From: Sphaerochaetaceae bacterium
Lineage (GTDB): Bacteria; Spirochaetota; Spirochaetia; Sphaerochaetales; Sphaerochaetaceae
Assembly: GCA_024405065.1 (NCBI GenBank)
Contig: JAKSPF010000049.1
Location: 1-8,617, forward strand
DNA length: 8,617 bases
Direction: 5' to 3'
The position numbers and the translations under genes are program-made. The notes below the pieces were generated by a model, which worked only from the letters and a program-made list of their open reading frames with translations, was not told the origin of the DNA and made no database searches. Shown one piece after another: positions 1-6,954 of the stretch; the stretch's first letter is position 1; every line of letters starts with the position of its first letter.

Positions 1-1002
1 CCTGCGAAGCCTGTGCTCGGAATATTTTTTCATTGAGAAATACAGACGCAACCGCAGAACTGTTTTTGCTACATTCCCTTTTGAAAATACGGCAAAACGG
101 CATTTTTTCAAAATTTCATCATATTCTTTCAGATGACGACCGATGTTCTTTTTTGTCTCACAGTAGGACAGATGTGAATAAAATTGAGAAGAAGCACAGT
201 TAAAAAGCGAATGTGTCACACTTCTGCAAAACTGTTCGTAAAAATCATATTCATTCAAGTTTATCCTTTCCCGATAATGATTCACCCTCATTCTCAGCTG
301 ATTCCAATCGTATGGTTTTGACTCGTTCATTATTGACTGAGGATTGATGTTGTAAAAGTAAAGACATTCGTTGATTACGCACAAAGAATCTGCCCGGTAA
401 ATGCACGGAATCACAACTGCCATATCCTCTCCTACCCTGATAGATGTACCCAGATAGGTGTGTTCTTTTTGGAACAATTTTCGTTCAAATGCCTTTGCCC
501 ACAGTGTCACAGGAATACTCTTGCCGTGACAATCCTCAAAAAGCCTACCGAATATTTTTTTTTCAATATCAGTCCTGCAGTACAGTCCTGCACTCAATTC
601 AACAGGTACATTTTTCCGTAATTCACCGGAACATACGGTATAACCGCAAATAATAACTGAAGGAGAATTTTCTGCAGCCCTTCTGAAAGTTTCAAGATAC
701 ACTTCGGATATCATATCGTCGGAATCAACCGGAACAACATAGTTTCCGGTTGCAACATTAATTGCTGCCTGTCTGGCAGATACAGGTCCTCCGTTTGCCC
801 TATGAATTACTTTGAAACGTGAATCACCACACGCATATTCATCACAAATTTCTCCGCTTTCGTCTGTTGAACCATCATCAACAAGAATTACTTCAAAATC
901 GGAAAATGTCTGGTTTTGAATTGATGAAAGGCACTCTCTTATAAATTTATCAACATTGTAAACGGGAACTACAACACTGAAAAAAGGATTATTCGTCCGC
1001 AC
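1..1002 (-). CDS. Family 2 glycosyltransferase (GT-A fold), 3' end outside window
   Basis: Translating the minus strand from a GTG at 1002 gives 334 codons with no stop before base 1, so the C-terminus lies outside the window. The N-terminus is a textbook GT2 domain: FSVVVPVYN at residues 8-16, VDDGST at 41-46, the NGGPVSARQAA region near 70-80, the metal-binding DSDD at 93-96, and GED at 191-193 where the catalytic base region is expected. Enzymes of this type move a sugar from a nucleotide-sugar to a growing exopolysaccharide, capsule or lipopolysaccharide chain on the inner face of the cytoplasmic membrane. Donor and acceptor cannot be read from sequence. The GTG start is chosen because AGGGG lies 5 nt upstream and the GT2 motif begins right after it; a TTG about 20 nt further upstream is a weaker option. 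It overlaps the end of the GT4 gene by 14 bp, so the two are probably translationally coupled. Residues after about 230 are less conserved and basic. Similar EpsJ-like enzymes are about 340 residues, so little may be missing. Confidence 0.93.
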   Translation of the reverse strand, partial: MRTNNPFFSVVVPVYNVDKFIRECLSSIQNQTFSDFEVILVDDGSTDESGEICDEYACGDSRFKVIHRANGGPVSARQAAINVATGNYVVPVDSDDMISEVYLETFRRAAENSPSVIICGYTVCSGELRKNVPVELSAGLYCRTDIEKKIFGRLFEDCHGKSIPVTLWAKAFERKLFQKEHTYLGTSIRVGEDMAVVIPCIYRADSLCVINECLYFYNINPQSIMNESKPYDWNQLRMRVNHYRERINLNEYDFYEQFCRSVTHSLFNCASSQFYSHLSYCETKKNIGRHLKEYDEILKKCRFAVFSKGNVAKTVLRLRLYFSMKKYSEHRLRR

Positions 1003-2098
1003 ACATACCCCTGTACGCTTCAAGAAGTTTTCCGGCTTCAGTTTTGATATCGTACCCGGACTCTCTCATTTGCTGATAACCGTTTTCACGATTAACGGAT
1101 TTGCGACTTAATACGATATCTTTCCAGTCAGAAGGATTATCTATAGGAACAAAATCCACCAAGTCAGACAATTTTGCTTCAAGTGAAACTTTGTCAGAGA
1201 AGTAACATGGAAGACCGTTGACCTGTGCCTCAATACCGACAACAGGAAGACCCTCATATAAACTTGGCAGAATAAAACAATCCATTGCATTGTAATAATC
1301 TTCAGGATTGGCGACACTTCCTACAAAAACAACTTTTTCATCCAGACGTAGCAGTGAAACTTTTTCCTTTATTGAGTTTTCAAGCGGTCCGTTTCCCACA
1401 AACAACAACCTGACATGGGATTCAGATTGGCAAATCTCATTAAATATATCAATTATGAAACCGTGGTTTTTCACAGAAACAAATCTGCCGACATGACCTA
1501 TCACAAAACAATTTTCTAAACCTAATTTGAGCCGGAGATCGTCCCTGATGTTCTTATTGAACCTGAACCTTTCAAAATCTATCGCATTTCTGATAATTAC
1601 CACATTGCCTTGTTCAAAAGTCTTATTACCGAAAAGCCACCGTCCTGCCTGTTCGCCGCAGGCAAAATAATGAGTCGCAAACAATTTTGAAAAAGGCTTA
1701 AGGCAATTTTTTACAACATTTCTTAGAAATTCTTTTTTGCTTGAATTTGAATGTCCATGTGCAATTCTTACCTTTACACCGGCACGTTTTGCCGCATAAA
1801 GGGGTAAAAAATTAAGTGCGGTCATATTTGCATGAACCGCATCATAGTTACCGGAGGAAAAAAGACATCTAAGCTGTCTCAAATAACTGAAAACATGAGT
1901 ATAATGAGGAACAATGACAACTTTTCCACCATTATTCTCAATAATATCTTTATCAATAACTTTTGAAGTCTGATCAACAAAAAAATGAAATTCAACCTTA
2001 GACTTATCAATGGCCTTAAAGTAGTTCATTATACAAGACTCAATCCCGCCCTCAAAAACAGAACCTATCACCTGTGCAACACGTATCTTCTCTCCCAT
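989..2098 (-). CDS. Family 4 glycosyltransferase (GT-B fold, EpsF-like)
   Basis: This 369-residue protein has the two-domain layout of retaining GT4 enzymes. The N-terminal acceptor domain carries GGIE at 17-20 and HGH at 114-116. The C-terminal nucleotide-sugar domain carries GHVGRFVSVKNH at 201-212, LFVGNGPLE at 232-240, and PSLYEGLP..GIE near 278-290. In the last, E282 and E290 form the family's E-x7-E pair that contacts the donor sugar. Overall it resembles EpsF-type enzymes of exopolysaccharide and capsule loci; the exact sugar is unknown. There is no signal peptide, so it acts in the cytoplasm or at the inner membrane face. The ATG start at 2098 has GAGG 7 nt upstream, and this ribosome-binding site overlaps the TGA of the preceding outer-membrane protein gene (9 bp gap). 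Its own stop lies inside the following GT2 gene. The arrangement indicates a co-transcribed, coupled set making a surface glycan. Length is normal for the family and no key residue is seen missing. Confidence 0.95.
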   Translation of the reverse strand: MGEKIRVAQVIGSVFEGGIESCIMNYFKAIDKSKVEFHFFVDQTSKVIDKDIIENNGGKVVIVPHYTHVFSYLRQLRCLFSSGNYDAVHANMTALNFLPLYAAKRAGVKVRIAHGHSNSSKKEFLRNVVKNCLKPFSKLFATHYFACGEQAGRWLFGNKTFEQGNVVIIRNAIDFERFRFNKNIRDDLRLKLGLENCFVIGHVGRFVSVKNHGFIIDIFNEICQSESHVRLLFVGNGPLENSIKEKVSLLRLDEKVVFVGSVANPEDYYNAMDCFILPSLYEGLPVVGIEAQVNGLPCYFSDKVSLEAKLSDLVDFVPIDNPSDWKDIVLSRKSVNRENGYQQMRESGYDIKTEAGKLLEAYRGMCADE

Positions 2099-2107
2099 AC
2101 AAAAACC

Positions 2108-4018
2108 TCAGAAGAACCAACCCAAACCTACAAACAGCTCATAACCGAGGTTTGTATCCAAATCTTTCTTTATGATGCGTTGGTGAAAAGTCCTCAAATC
2201 AAGTCCGAAAGACACCCTCAACGGAAATGAAGGATATTCATCAATAACTGCCAAAAGTTCCAGACCCGCAGTCCAGATGAATTTGAAGTACGGATCACTT
2301 TGATCACGGTAATTTTTATATTTTGTCCAAAAAACAAAATCACTGAAAAAGTTCAGATACGTCTTTCCGAAATCTTCAAATGTAAGAAACTTAATCGGTA
2401 AATTAACGTTCAGTAATCCTCCTATATTACTTCGCAAATTAGCATATTCCTTAAGACTGTCGTCATCATAAACACCCCTCATCATATCATCAAGGTCATC
2501 TATTGTGTAATAATCCGAATTGTTAAACCATTTTTCCGGCTGTTCACTTGTTCTCAGAATAAAACGCACATTAGGGTTGAAAACACCGCCGACATCCCAA
2601 AAACCGGTGAAATTTGTCCTCACATCATGCTCTATGTAGCTCAGACTTTTTGTAAGTGAATTCCCGAATTCAAACGATATGTTAAACGAATAACCGTGAC
2701 GGAAATTACCGGCATAGTCAAATGTGGTACTTTTACTTGCCGAAATAGCAGCATCAATTCTCGGCTCATACTTCCCGTCATGAGTCCAGATTGAATTTAG
2801 AAATTTCACGGAAGCATAAAACGGAAGTTTACCGATATTAAAGTTAAATCCTACTTTAGGTCCTATATCAACTCTATAAAATCCGCCGCCGTCTTCTGCA
2901 GTCTCAGGTTTTGTTGTTGAAAAATGGTCAACAGCAAGACCGGCAGTTAAAAGTTTTGAAATTCTATAGTTGAACGTGGTATATACCGGAGCATAATCAT
3001 ATTTGTTGCTGTAGTAATCCTCGTAGTAGTTAATCTGACTTGAAACGGAAAAACCTTTGAGTAATTCGTTGAAATTGAAACTCAAAGTATCCATCAATCT
3101 GTACATCTTCCATGTTTTAACAGAATTGTCTCGCGGGTCATAATCAAGATACAATGTATTTGAAAACGGAACTTTTCCAAGTGGTATATTGCTGATTCCC
3201 AAATTGTAGACCATGTAGGAGTCACTCCAAACATGTCTCTCATAGTCAATTTTATCAACATAAATATCGGCAGAAGCCGTAATCGGAACCCTATTCCCGA
3301 TGTTTATTCCGTTTTCAGTAAATTTAAAACGGAATTCCTGCGTCTTTTTCTCGGAAAAGTTAAAACCGTATCCGGCACCGAAACCGAGTGACACATTCCC
3401 CAGTTTAAAACCCCTTTCTTCAGCATAGGCATAAATGAAATTTCCTTCGGTTTTTTCAATGTCGTAATCGGCAAGCAACTGCGCGTCAATGACCATTCCG
3501 TTATCAAGCCTGAGGTTACTCAACGGAAGATCAACGGCAAAGGAACCTTTTGCAAAGGTGTTTTCATGCTGGTATGCAATAATTTTTCCCTGAAAATCAG
3601 CCATTCTTCCGAACATATTACGGTCATAAAACCTCATACTTAACGTAAGCCCGTCACCGCTTGAATAATGAGGATACGGAAGAATCAGAAACGTTTTTGC
3701 AGATTCTGCATTGAACGTCACAACCGCATCAAAGTTTCCGTCACCTTTGTCTGTAAGCTCATAGGAATAGGTAATGGTTTCTTCAAGAAAATACCGTGAA
3801 TTTATCATGTTCTGACGTTTATTAGCCAGTGCATTCATAAGAGCTTCTTCAGAGTCAAAAGACTCATTCGATCCCCTGATATAACCCATTGCGAACGAAG
3901 GTTTCATCTTTCCGCCTAAATTGAGCTTGTAGTCAACAATGGTAATCTTTGAAAAAACCGGCGGACAAAGTAAAATGAGAACAAACGCAATTACAACGCA
4001 CCTTTTTTTATCCAACAA
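2108..4018 (-). CDS. Omp85-like outer-membrane beta-barrel protein with one POTRA-like segment
   Basis: The product has 636 residues. It begins with a basic stretch and a hydrophobic core (residues 8-18), followed by PPVFS, which suggests signal peptidase I cleavage near residue 23. Residues about 55-105 look like one POTRA-type unit (KRQNMINSRYFLEE, then alternating strands ending AVVTFNAES). They lead into PYPHYSSGDGLTLSMRFYDRNMFG at 114-137, in shortened form the pattern that starts the barrel in BamA/TamA-like proteins. The rest alternates polar and hydrophobic residues, rich in Y, F, N and D, and ends GLGWFF, the aromatic C-terminal signal of outer-membrane barrels. I do not see a clear VRGF/Y lid motif, and one POTRA unit is fewer than BamA has. 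It is therefore probably not the main BAM protein but a paralogue that inserts or exports something at the outer membrane, or a simple surface porin. No ATG fits: an in-frame TGA precedes the TTG pair at 4018/4015. As first gene of a glycosyltransferase operon it may serve surface glycan assembly (inference). The family call is moderate; the outer-membrane call is stronger. Confidence 0.7.
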   Translation of the reverse strand: MLDKKRCVVIAFVLILLCPPVFSKITIVDYKLNLGGKMKPSFAMGYIRGSNESFDSEEALMNALANKRQNMINSRYFLEETITYSYELTDKGDGNFDAVVTFNAESAKTFLILPYPHYSSGDGLTLSMRFYDRNMFGRMADFQGKIIAYQHENTFAKGSFAVDLPLSNLRLDNGMVIDAQLLADYDIEKTEGNFIYAYAEERGFKLGNVSLGFGAGYGFNFSEKKTQEFRFKFTENGINIGNRVPITASADIYVDKIDYERHVWSDSYMVYNLGISNIPLGKVPFSNTLYLDYDPRDNSVKTWKMYRLMDTLSFNFNELLKGFSVSSQINYYEDYYSNKYDYAPVYTTFNYRISKLLTAGLAVDHFSTTKPETAEDGGGFYRVDIGPKVGFNFNIGKLPFYASVKFLNSIWTHDGKYEPRIDAAISASKSTTFDYAGNFRHGYSFNISFEFGNSLTKSLSYIEHDVRTNFTGFWDVGGVFNPNVRFILRTSEQPEKWFNNSDYYTIDDLDDMMRGVYDDDSLKEYANLRSNIGGLLNVNLPIKFLTFEDFGKTYLNFFSDFVFWTKYKNYRDQSDPYFKFIWTAGLELLAVIDEYPSFPLRVSFGLDLRTFHQRIIKKDLDTNLGYELFVGLGWFF

Positions 4019-4058
4019 GAAGAGTCCGCCCTTCGGTCATCCCTTTGTGACCTTTCAC

Positions 4059-4087
4059 ATTCTAAAATATATTACTTTAACCGTCAA
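4059..4087 (-). promoter_or_regulatory. Sigma-70 type promoter for the outer-membrane protein/glycosyltransferase operon
   Basis: Reading the minus strand, TTGACG (4087-4082) is followed after exactly 17 bp by TAGAAT (4064-4059). Each box matches the consensus at 5 of 6 positions. Transcription would begin near 4052, giving a leader of about 34 nt before the TTG start at 4018. The leader contains a short dyad (GGTCA, 8 nt, TGACC at 4036-4053) that overlaps the predicted start point. This promoter probably serves all three genes, since the downstream junctions leave no room for others. Confidence 0.6.
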
Positions 4088-4205
4088 TTCTCGGTTTTGT
4101 TACAAAAAATCCGGAGACAATTGAAAAAATTTTGCAATTAATGTCTACAGAAAACTTTTTCATTTTGCCTACATAAAACTCCCGGAAAAGTTCCCGCTTG
4201 AAAAC

Positions 4206-4234
4206 TGGACAAGTAATGTTCAAACAATTAAAAT
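4206..4234 (+). promoter_or_regulatory. Sigma-70 type promoter for mgtE
   Basis: TGGACA (4206-4211) and TAAAAT (4229-4234) are separated by 17 bp, each matching the consensus at 5 of 6 positions. The predicted start near 4241 leaves a leader of only about 23 nt. That leader contains the ribosome-binding site GAGGAG at 4251-4256, 7 nt before the ATG at 4264. If this is the main promoter, there is no room for a long Mg2+-sensing leader RNA. Confidence 0.5.
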
Positions 4235-4263
4235 GGAGAGTCGGGTCGCAGAGGAGACAGCAT

Positions 4264-5640
4264 ATGGCAGAGCATGATGTAACTGTTAAGAATACGCTGA
4301 AGGCACTTGCCGACACAAAAAAATACTCCTCAATTAAGGACATTTTAACAACGATGGAACCTGTTGATATAGCAGGGATTTTCAACGATATGGATGAAAG
4401 GCAATTGCCGGTGATTTTCCGATTACTTCCTAAGGATCTGGCTGCCGACACCTTTGTTGAAATGGAGCCGGAAATTCAGGAGACACTCATAAGAGGTTTT
4501 TCTGACACGGAACTGAAGGCTGTCATTGACGAGCTTTACGTTGACGATGCAGTAGACATAGTTGAAGAGATGCCGGCAAATGTTGTCAGAAGAATGCTTG
4601 CTCAGGCCGATCCGGCAATGCGTCGCAGTATAAACGAAATTCTTCAGTATCCCGAAGATTCTGCGGGATCAATAATGACAACCGAGTACGTTTCCCTGCG
4701 TGCAACAATGACTGTCGGTGATGCAATAGCACATATACGTGCAAACGGTGTAGACAAAGAAACAATTTACACTTGCTATGTCACATCAAACAGAAAACTT
4801 GTAGGTCTGGTGTCAATAAAGGATCTTCTTCTGGCAAGAGATGACTCCACAAAAGTTTCGGACATCATGCAGGAAAATGTGATTTCGGTACAGACTGTGA
4901 CAGATCAGGAACAGGTAGGACAGATGTTTTCAAAATACAACTTCATCGCCTTACCGGTTTTGGATTCCGAAGGCCGCATGGTCGGTATCGTTACATTTGA
5001 TGATGCAATGGATGTCATGGAAGAAGAAACAACGGAAGACATCCAGCTTATGTCAGGTCAGACTGCATCCGATAAAACATACGTAAGAAGCAATCCTTTT
5101 GATCTGTTTTTACACAGAATACCGTGGTTGATAGTTCTCATGATATCATCCACATTTACGGGAATGATAATAAATCATTTTGAACTCGCTCTTGCTGCAA
5201 ATGTTATTCTTACCGCTTTCATCCCCACACTGATGGATACTGCAGGAAACTCCGGTTCTCAGAGTTCTGTCACGATAATACGTGCTCTCTCACTTGGAGA
5301 AATAGAATTCAAAGATCTTCCGCGTGTAATACTTAAAGAGCTTCTGACAGCTCTGATGTGCGGTGTTGTTCTCGGAACGGTTTGTTTTGCAAAACTGATG
5401 ATAGTAGACAGAAACCTTTTAGGCAATCCGGATCTGACAGTAAAAATAGCACTGATAGTAAGTCTTGCAATGTGCATTACCGTTCTTGTTGCCAAAATAC
5501 TCGGTGGCTCATTGCCGATTCTTGCAAAGAAAATCGGTTTTGATCCTGCAGTAATGGCAAGTCCCTTCATTACAACTTGTGTGGACTCTCTTTCACTTCT
5601 GGTCTATTTCAATATTGCACGCACATTCCTTCATACATAA
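4264..5640 (+). CDS. mgtE: MgtE family Mg2+ channel/transporter
   Basis: This 458-residue inner-membrane protein carries Mg2+ into the cytoplasm down its electrochemical gradient and closes when internal Mg2+ is high. An acidic alpha-helical N domain (about 20-130) includes the VDDAVDIVEEMP stretch at 93-104. Two CBS domains follow (about 139-195 and 199-258), the linker YPEDSAGSIMTTEY sits at 129-142, and the acidic DDAMDVMEEETTEDI at 246-260 leads to the plug helix (about 270-285). Five membrane segments follow, roughly at 287-307, 312-335, 358-382, 393-415 and 428-452. The pore signature PTLMDTAGNSGSQ is at 321-333. D441 in the last helix corresponds, by alignment from memory, to the ion-selecting aspartate (D432) of the Thermus protein. 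The ATG at 4264 is preferred over an in-frame TTG at 4198 and ATG at 4216 because GAGGAG lies 7 nt before it and MgtE proteins normally start this way. It stands alone on the plus strand between two minus-strand operons. Length is standard and nothing is missing. Confidence 0.97.
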   Translation: MAEHDVTVKNTLKALADTKKYSSIKDILTTMEPVDIAGIFNDMDERQLPVIFRLLPKDLAADTFVEMEPEIQETLIRGFSDTELKAVIDELYVDDAVDIVEEMPANVVRRMLAQADPAMRRSINEILQYPEDSAGSIMTTEYVSLRATMTVGDAIAHIRANGVDKETIYTCYVTSNRKLVGLVSIKDLLLARDDSTKVSDIMQENVISVQTVTDQEQVGQMFSKYNFIALPVLDSEGRMVGIVTFDDAMDVMEEETTEDIQLMSGQTASDKTYVRSNPFDLFLHRIPWLIVLMISSTFTGMIINHFELALAANVILTAFIPTLMDTAGNSGSQSSVTIIRALSLGEIEFKDLPRVILKELLTALMCGVVLGTVCFAKLMIVDRNLLGNPDLTVKIALIVSLAMCITVLVAKILGGSLPILAKKIGFDPAVMASPFITTCVDSLSLLVYFNIARTFLHT

Positions 5641-5642
5641 AA

Positions 5643-5664
5643 AACCGGAGGCAAACCTCCGGTT
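5643..5664 (-). terminator. Rho-independent terminator of the gnd-larA operon
   Basis: AACCGGAGG, loop and CCTCCGGTT form a perfect 9-bp, GC-rich stem with a 4-nt loop. On the minus strand the stem is followed directly by a run of six T, the classic signal, placed 26 bp after the stop of the LarA-like gene. On the plus strand the stem follows the mgtE stop by 2 nt, but GAATTAAG comes after it with no T-run. It should therefore work well for the minus strand and at best weakly for mgtE. Confidence 0.85.
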
Positions 5665-5690
5665 GAATTAAGAACCAATTGCAAAATTCC

Positions 5691-6935
5691 TCAGGAATTG
5701 AACATGTCTTTGCTTATCCAAAGACCCAAAGCAGGATTCGGAATGAAGTAAATCTCTTCACCGTCAACCGTGTTGTAACCGTATTTCAGCTTGTGAGGAT
5801 CGTATTTTGATGCCATTTTATCATAGTCCGCACTTTTGAAACCGACATCTTCTATTTCCTTTCGTGAAATATTCTTCACTGCATAGGTAATACTGAATCT
5901 GCCGTCACTTGAACCGTGAATAAGATGTGCTGCAGCACCGGCATTATCCACAAGATCCTGATTCTTTTTATACTCCTCAAGCGTGTGAATACGTCCCTTG
6001 TAACCGTACTTCCTGATAATTGCATCATTTGCGGCGTCTTCACCGAACTTATCAACACCGGGAGCAAGTACAATCAATTCACCGCCATCTGCAATTGCCA
6101 TTCTGGTTCTGTAGACCGCCTTATTGCCAAGCCACGTACTTTTAAATTCATTCGGATCAAGATAAACAACACACTTTCTGATTCCGTGTTCAACAAAGTC
6201 AATGTTTGTTTTCTGACTCAGAGCAACAGCGTCTTCAAGAACTTTTCTTGTATTGCCTATAAAAAGACCATGAGTCTGAATTACATTATCAGGAGCAGTA
6301 CACACAGTAAGGGCAAACCACACAGGTCTGTTTGAAAGAAAATGCTCAAGAGCATAATCAAAGACTTTCCTCACGGGAGTAAAGTCTTTTCCCATCATCC
6401 TTTCCATACCGTAGACAGCACCGACCATATGACTCTTGTTGATCATATCGGAACCACCTACCCCGACAAAAAGGTTTTTGGCATGGTTTGCCATTCCGAT
6501 TACTTCGTGAGGAACTACCTGACCTACAGAAAGAATCAGATCATATGAATCATCCATTACCAGACGATTGACCTGAACGGAAATCGGCTCATTCCAAAGT
6601 CCTTCAGTAACCTCAGAAAGATAGGACGCAGGAACTTCACCCAAAGTAACTACGTCATGTCTCCAGTCATGGCTGATAAAACAGGAAACAGGTATGTCAC
6701 CGTACATCTTGGCAATCTGTTCTTCCGTCATCGGAACGTGAGTACCGAGTGCTTCAAGAACATCAACCTTACATCCGCGTGAAGCAAGATAATGATATGC
6801 ACAGTTGCATATATATCCCGCATTTGAGAAAAACCTTGTAAAGTCCGGTCCTATGAGAAGCACCTTTTTCAAGCCGCTGCGTGAATTCAGAAATTCCTCA
6901 ACTTGTTTTTTTATTTGTTCGTTTGTCAAAATCAT
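5691..6935 (-). CDS. LarA-like nickel-dependent hydroxyacid racemase/epimerase homologue
   Basis: The 414-residue protein belongs to the LarA (lactate racemase, DUF2088) superfamily. These cytoplasmic enzymes invert the C2 centre of 2-hydroxyacids by hydride transfer using a nickel-pincer nucleotide cofactor made by LarB, LarC and LarE, none of which is in this window. Visible family marks are DFTR at 31-34 (LarA D72-R75 region), GTH at 64-66 (H108), SHD at 88-90 (H174), and VPHE at 142-145 with H143 at the nickel-ligand position (H200). A C-terminal GGELIVLAPGVDKFGED lies at 284-300. These equivalences are from memory. Two points deviate: R124 sits about where LarA has the cofactor-binding lysine, and the usual SGG-K loop after VPHE reads GMANHAKN (147-154). 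It therefore belongs to a divergent subgroup, and lactate should not be assumed as substrate. Characterised relatives act on malate, phenyllactate, hydroxyglutarate or gluconate. GAGGA lies 6 nt before the ATG. It follows gnd by 19 bp, which favours a sugar-acid substrate (inference). Confidence 0.85.
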   Translation of the reverse strand: MILTNEQIKKQVEEFLNSRSGLKKVLLIGPDFTRFFSNAGYICNCAYHYLASRGCKVDVLEALGTHVPMTEEQIAKMYGDIPVSCFISHDWRHDVVTLGEVPASYLSEVTEGLWNEPISVQVNRLVMDDSYDLILSVGQVVPHEVIGMANHAKNLFVGVGGSDMINKSHMVGAVYGMERMMGKDFTPVRKVFDYALEHFLSNRPVWFALTVCTAPDNVIQTHGLFIGNTRKVLEDAVALSQKTNIDFVEHGIRKCVVYLDPNEFKSTWLGNKAVYRTRMAIADGGELIVLAPGVDKFGEDAANDAIIRKYGYKGRIHTLEEYKKNQDLVDNAGAAAHLIHGSSDGRFSITYAVKNISRKEIEDVGFKSADYDKMASKYDPHKLKYGYNTVDGEEIYFIPNPALGLWISKDMFNS

Positions 6936-6954
6936 ACAAATTCCTCACATAAAA

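Noticed and set aside
3950..4018. Lipoprotein signal (LILLC) in the outer-membrane protein
   Set aside because: The cysteine is followed directly by two prolines, and a better signal peptidase I site (VFS) follows; the rest of the protein is a barrel.
4153..4192. Terminator formed by the inverted repeat in the mgtE upstream region
   Set aside because: The stem is AT-rich with a 22-nt loop and no T-run follows it, so at most it is an operator.
4198..4263. Earlier in-frame starts for mgtE (TTG at 4198, ATG at 4216)
   Set aside because: They overlap the predicted promoter, lack good ribosome-binding sites, and add residues not usual in MgtE; the ATG at 4264 has GAGGAG at 7 nt.
4077..4451. 124-codon open frame on the minus strand across the mgtE start
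   Set aside because: It runs through both predicted promoters and the MgtE N domain in antisense, and the peptide resembles nothing I recognise.
5916..6335. 139-codon open frame on the plus strand opposite the LarA-like gene
   Set aside because: It is antisense to a conserved gene, with no convincing ribosome-binding site or domain.
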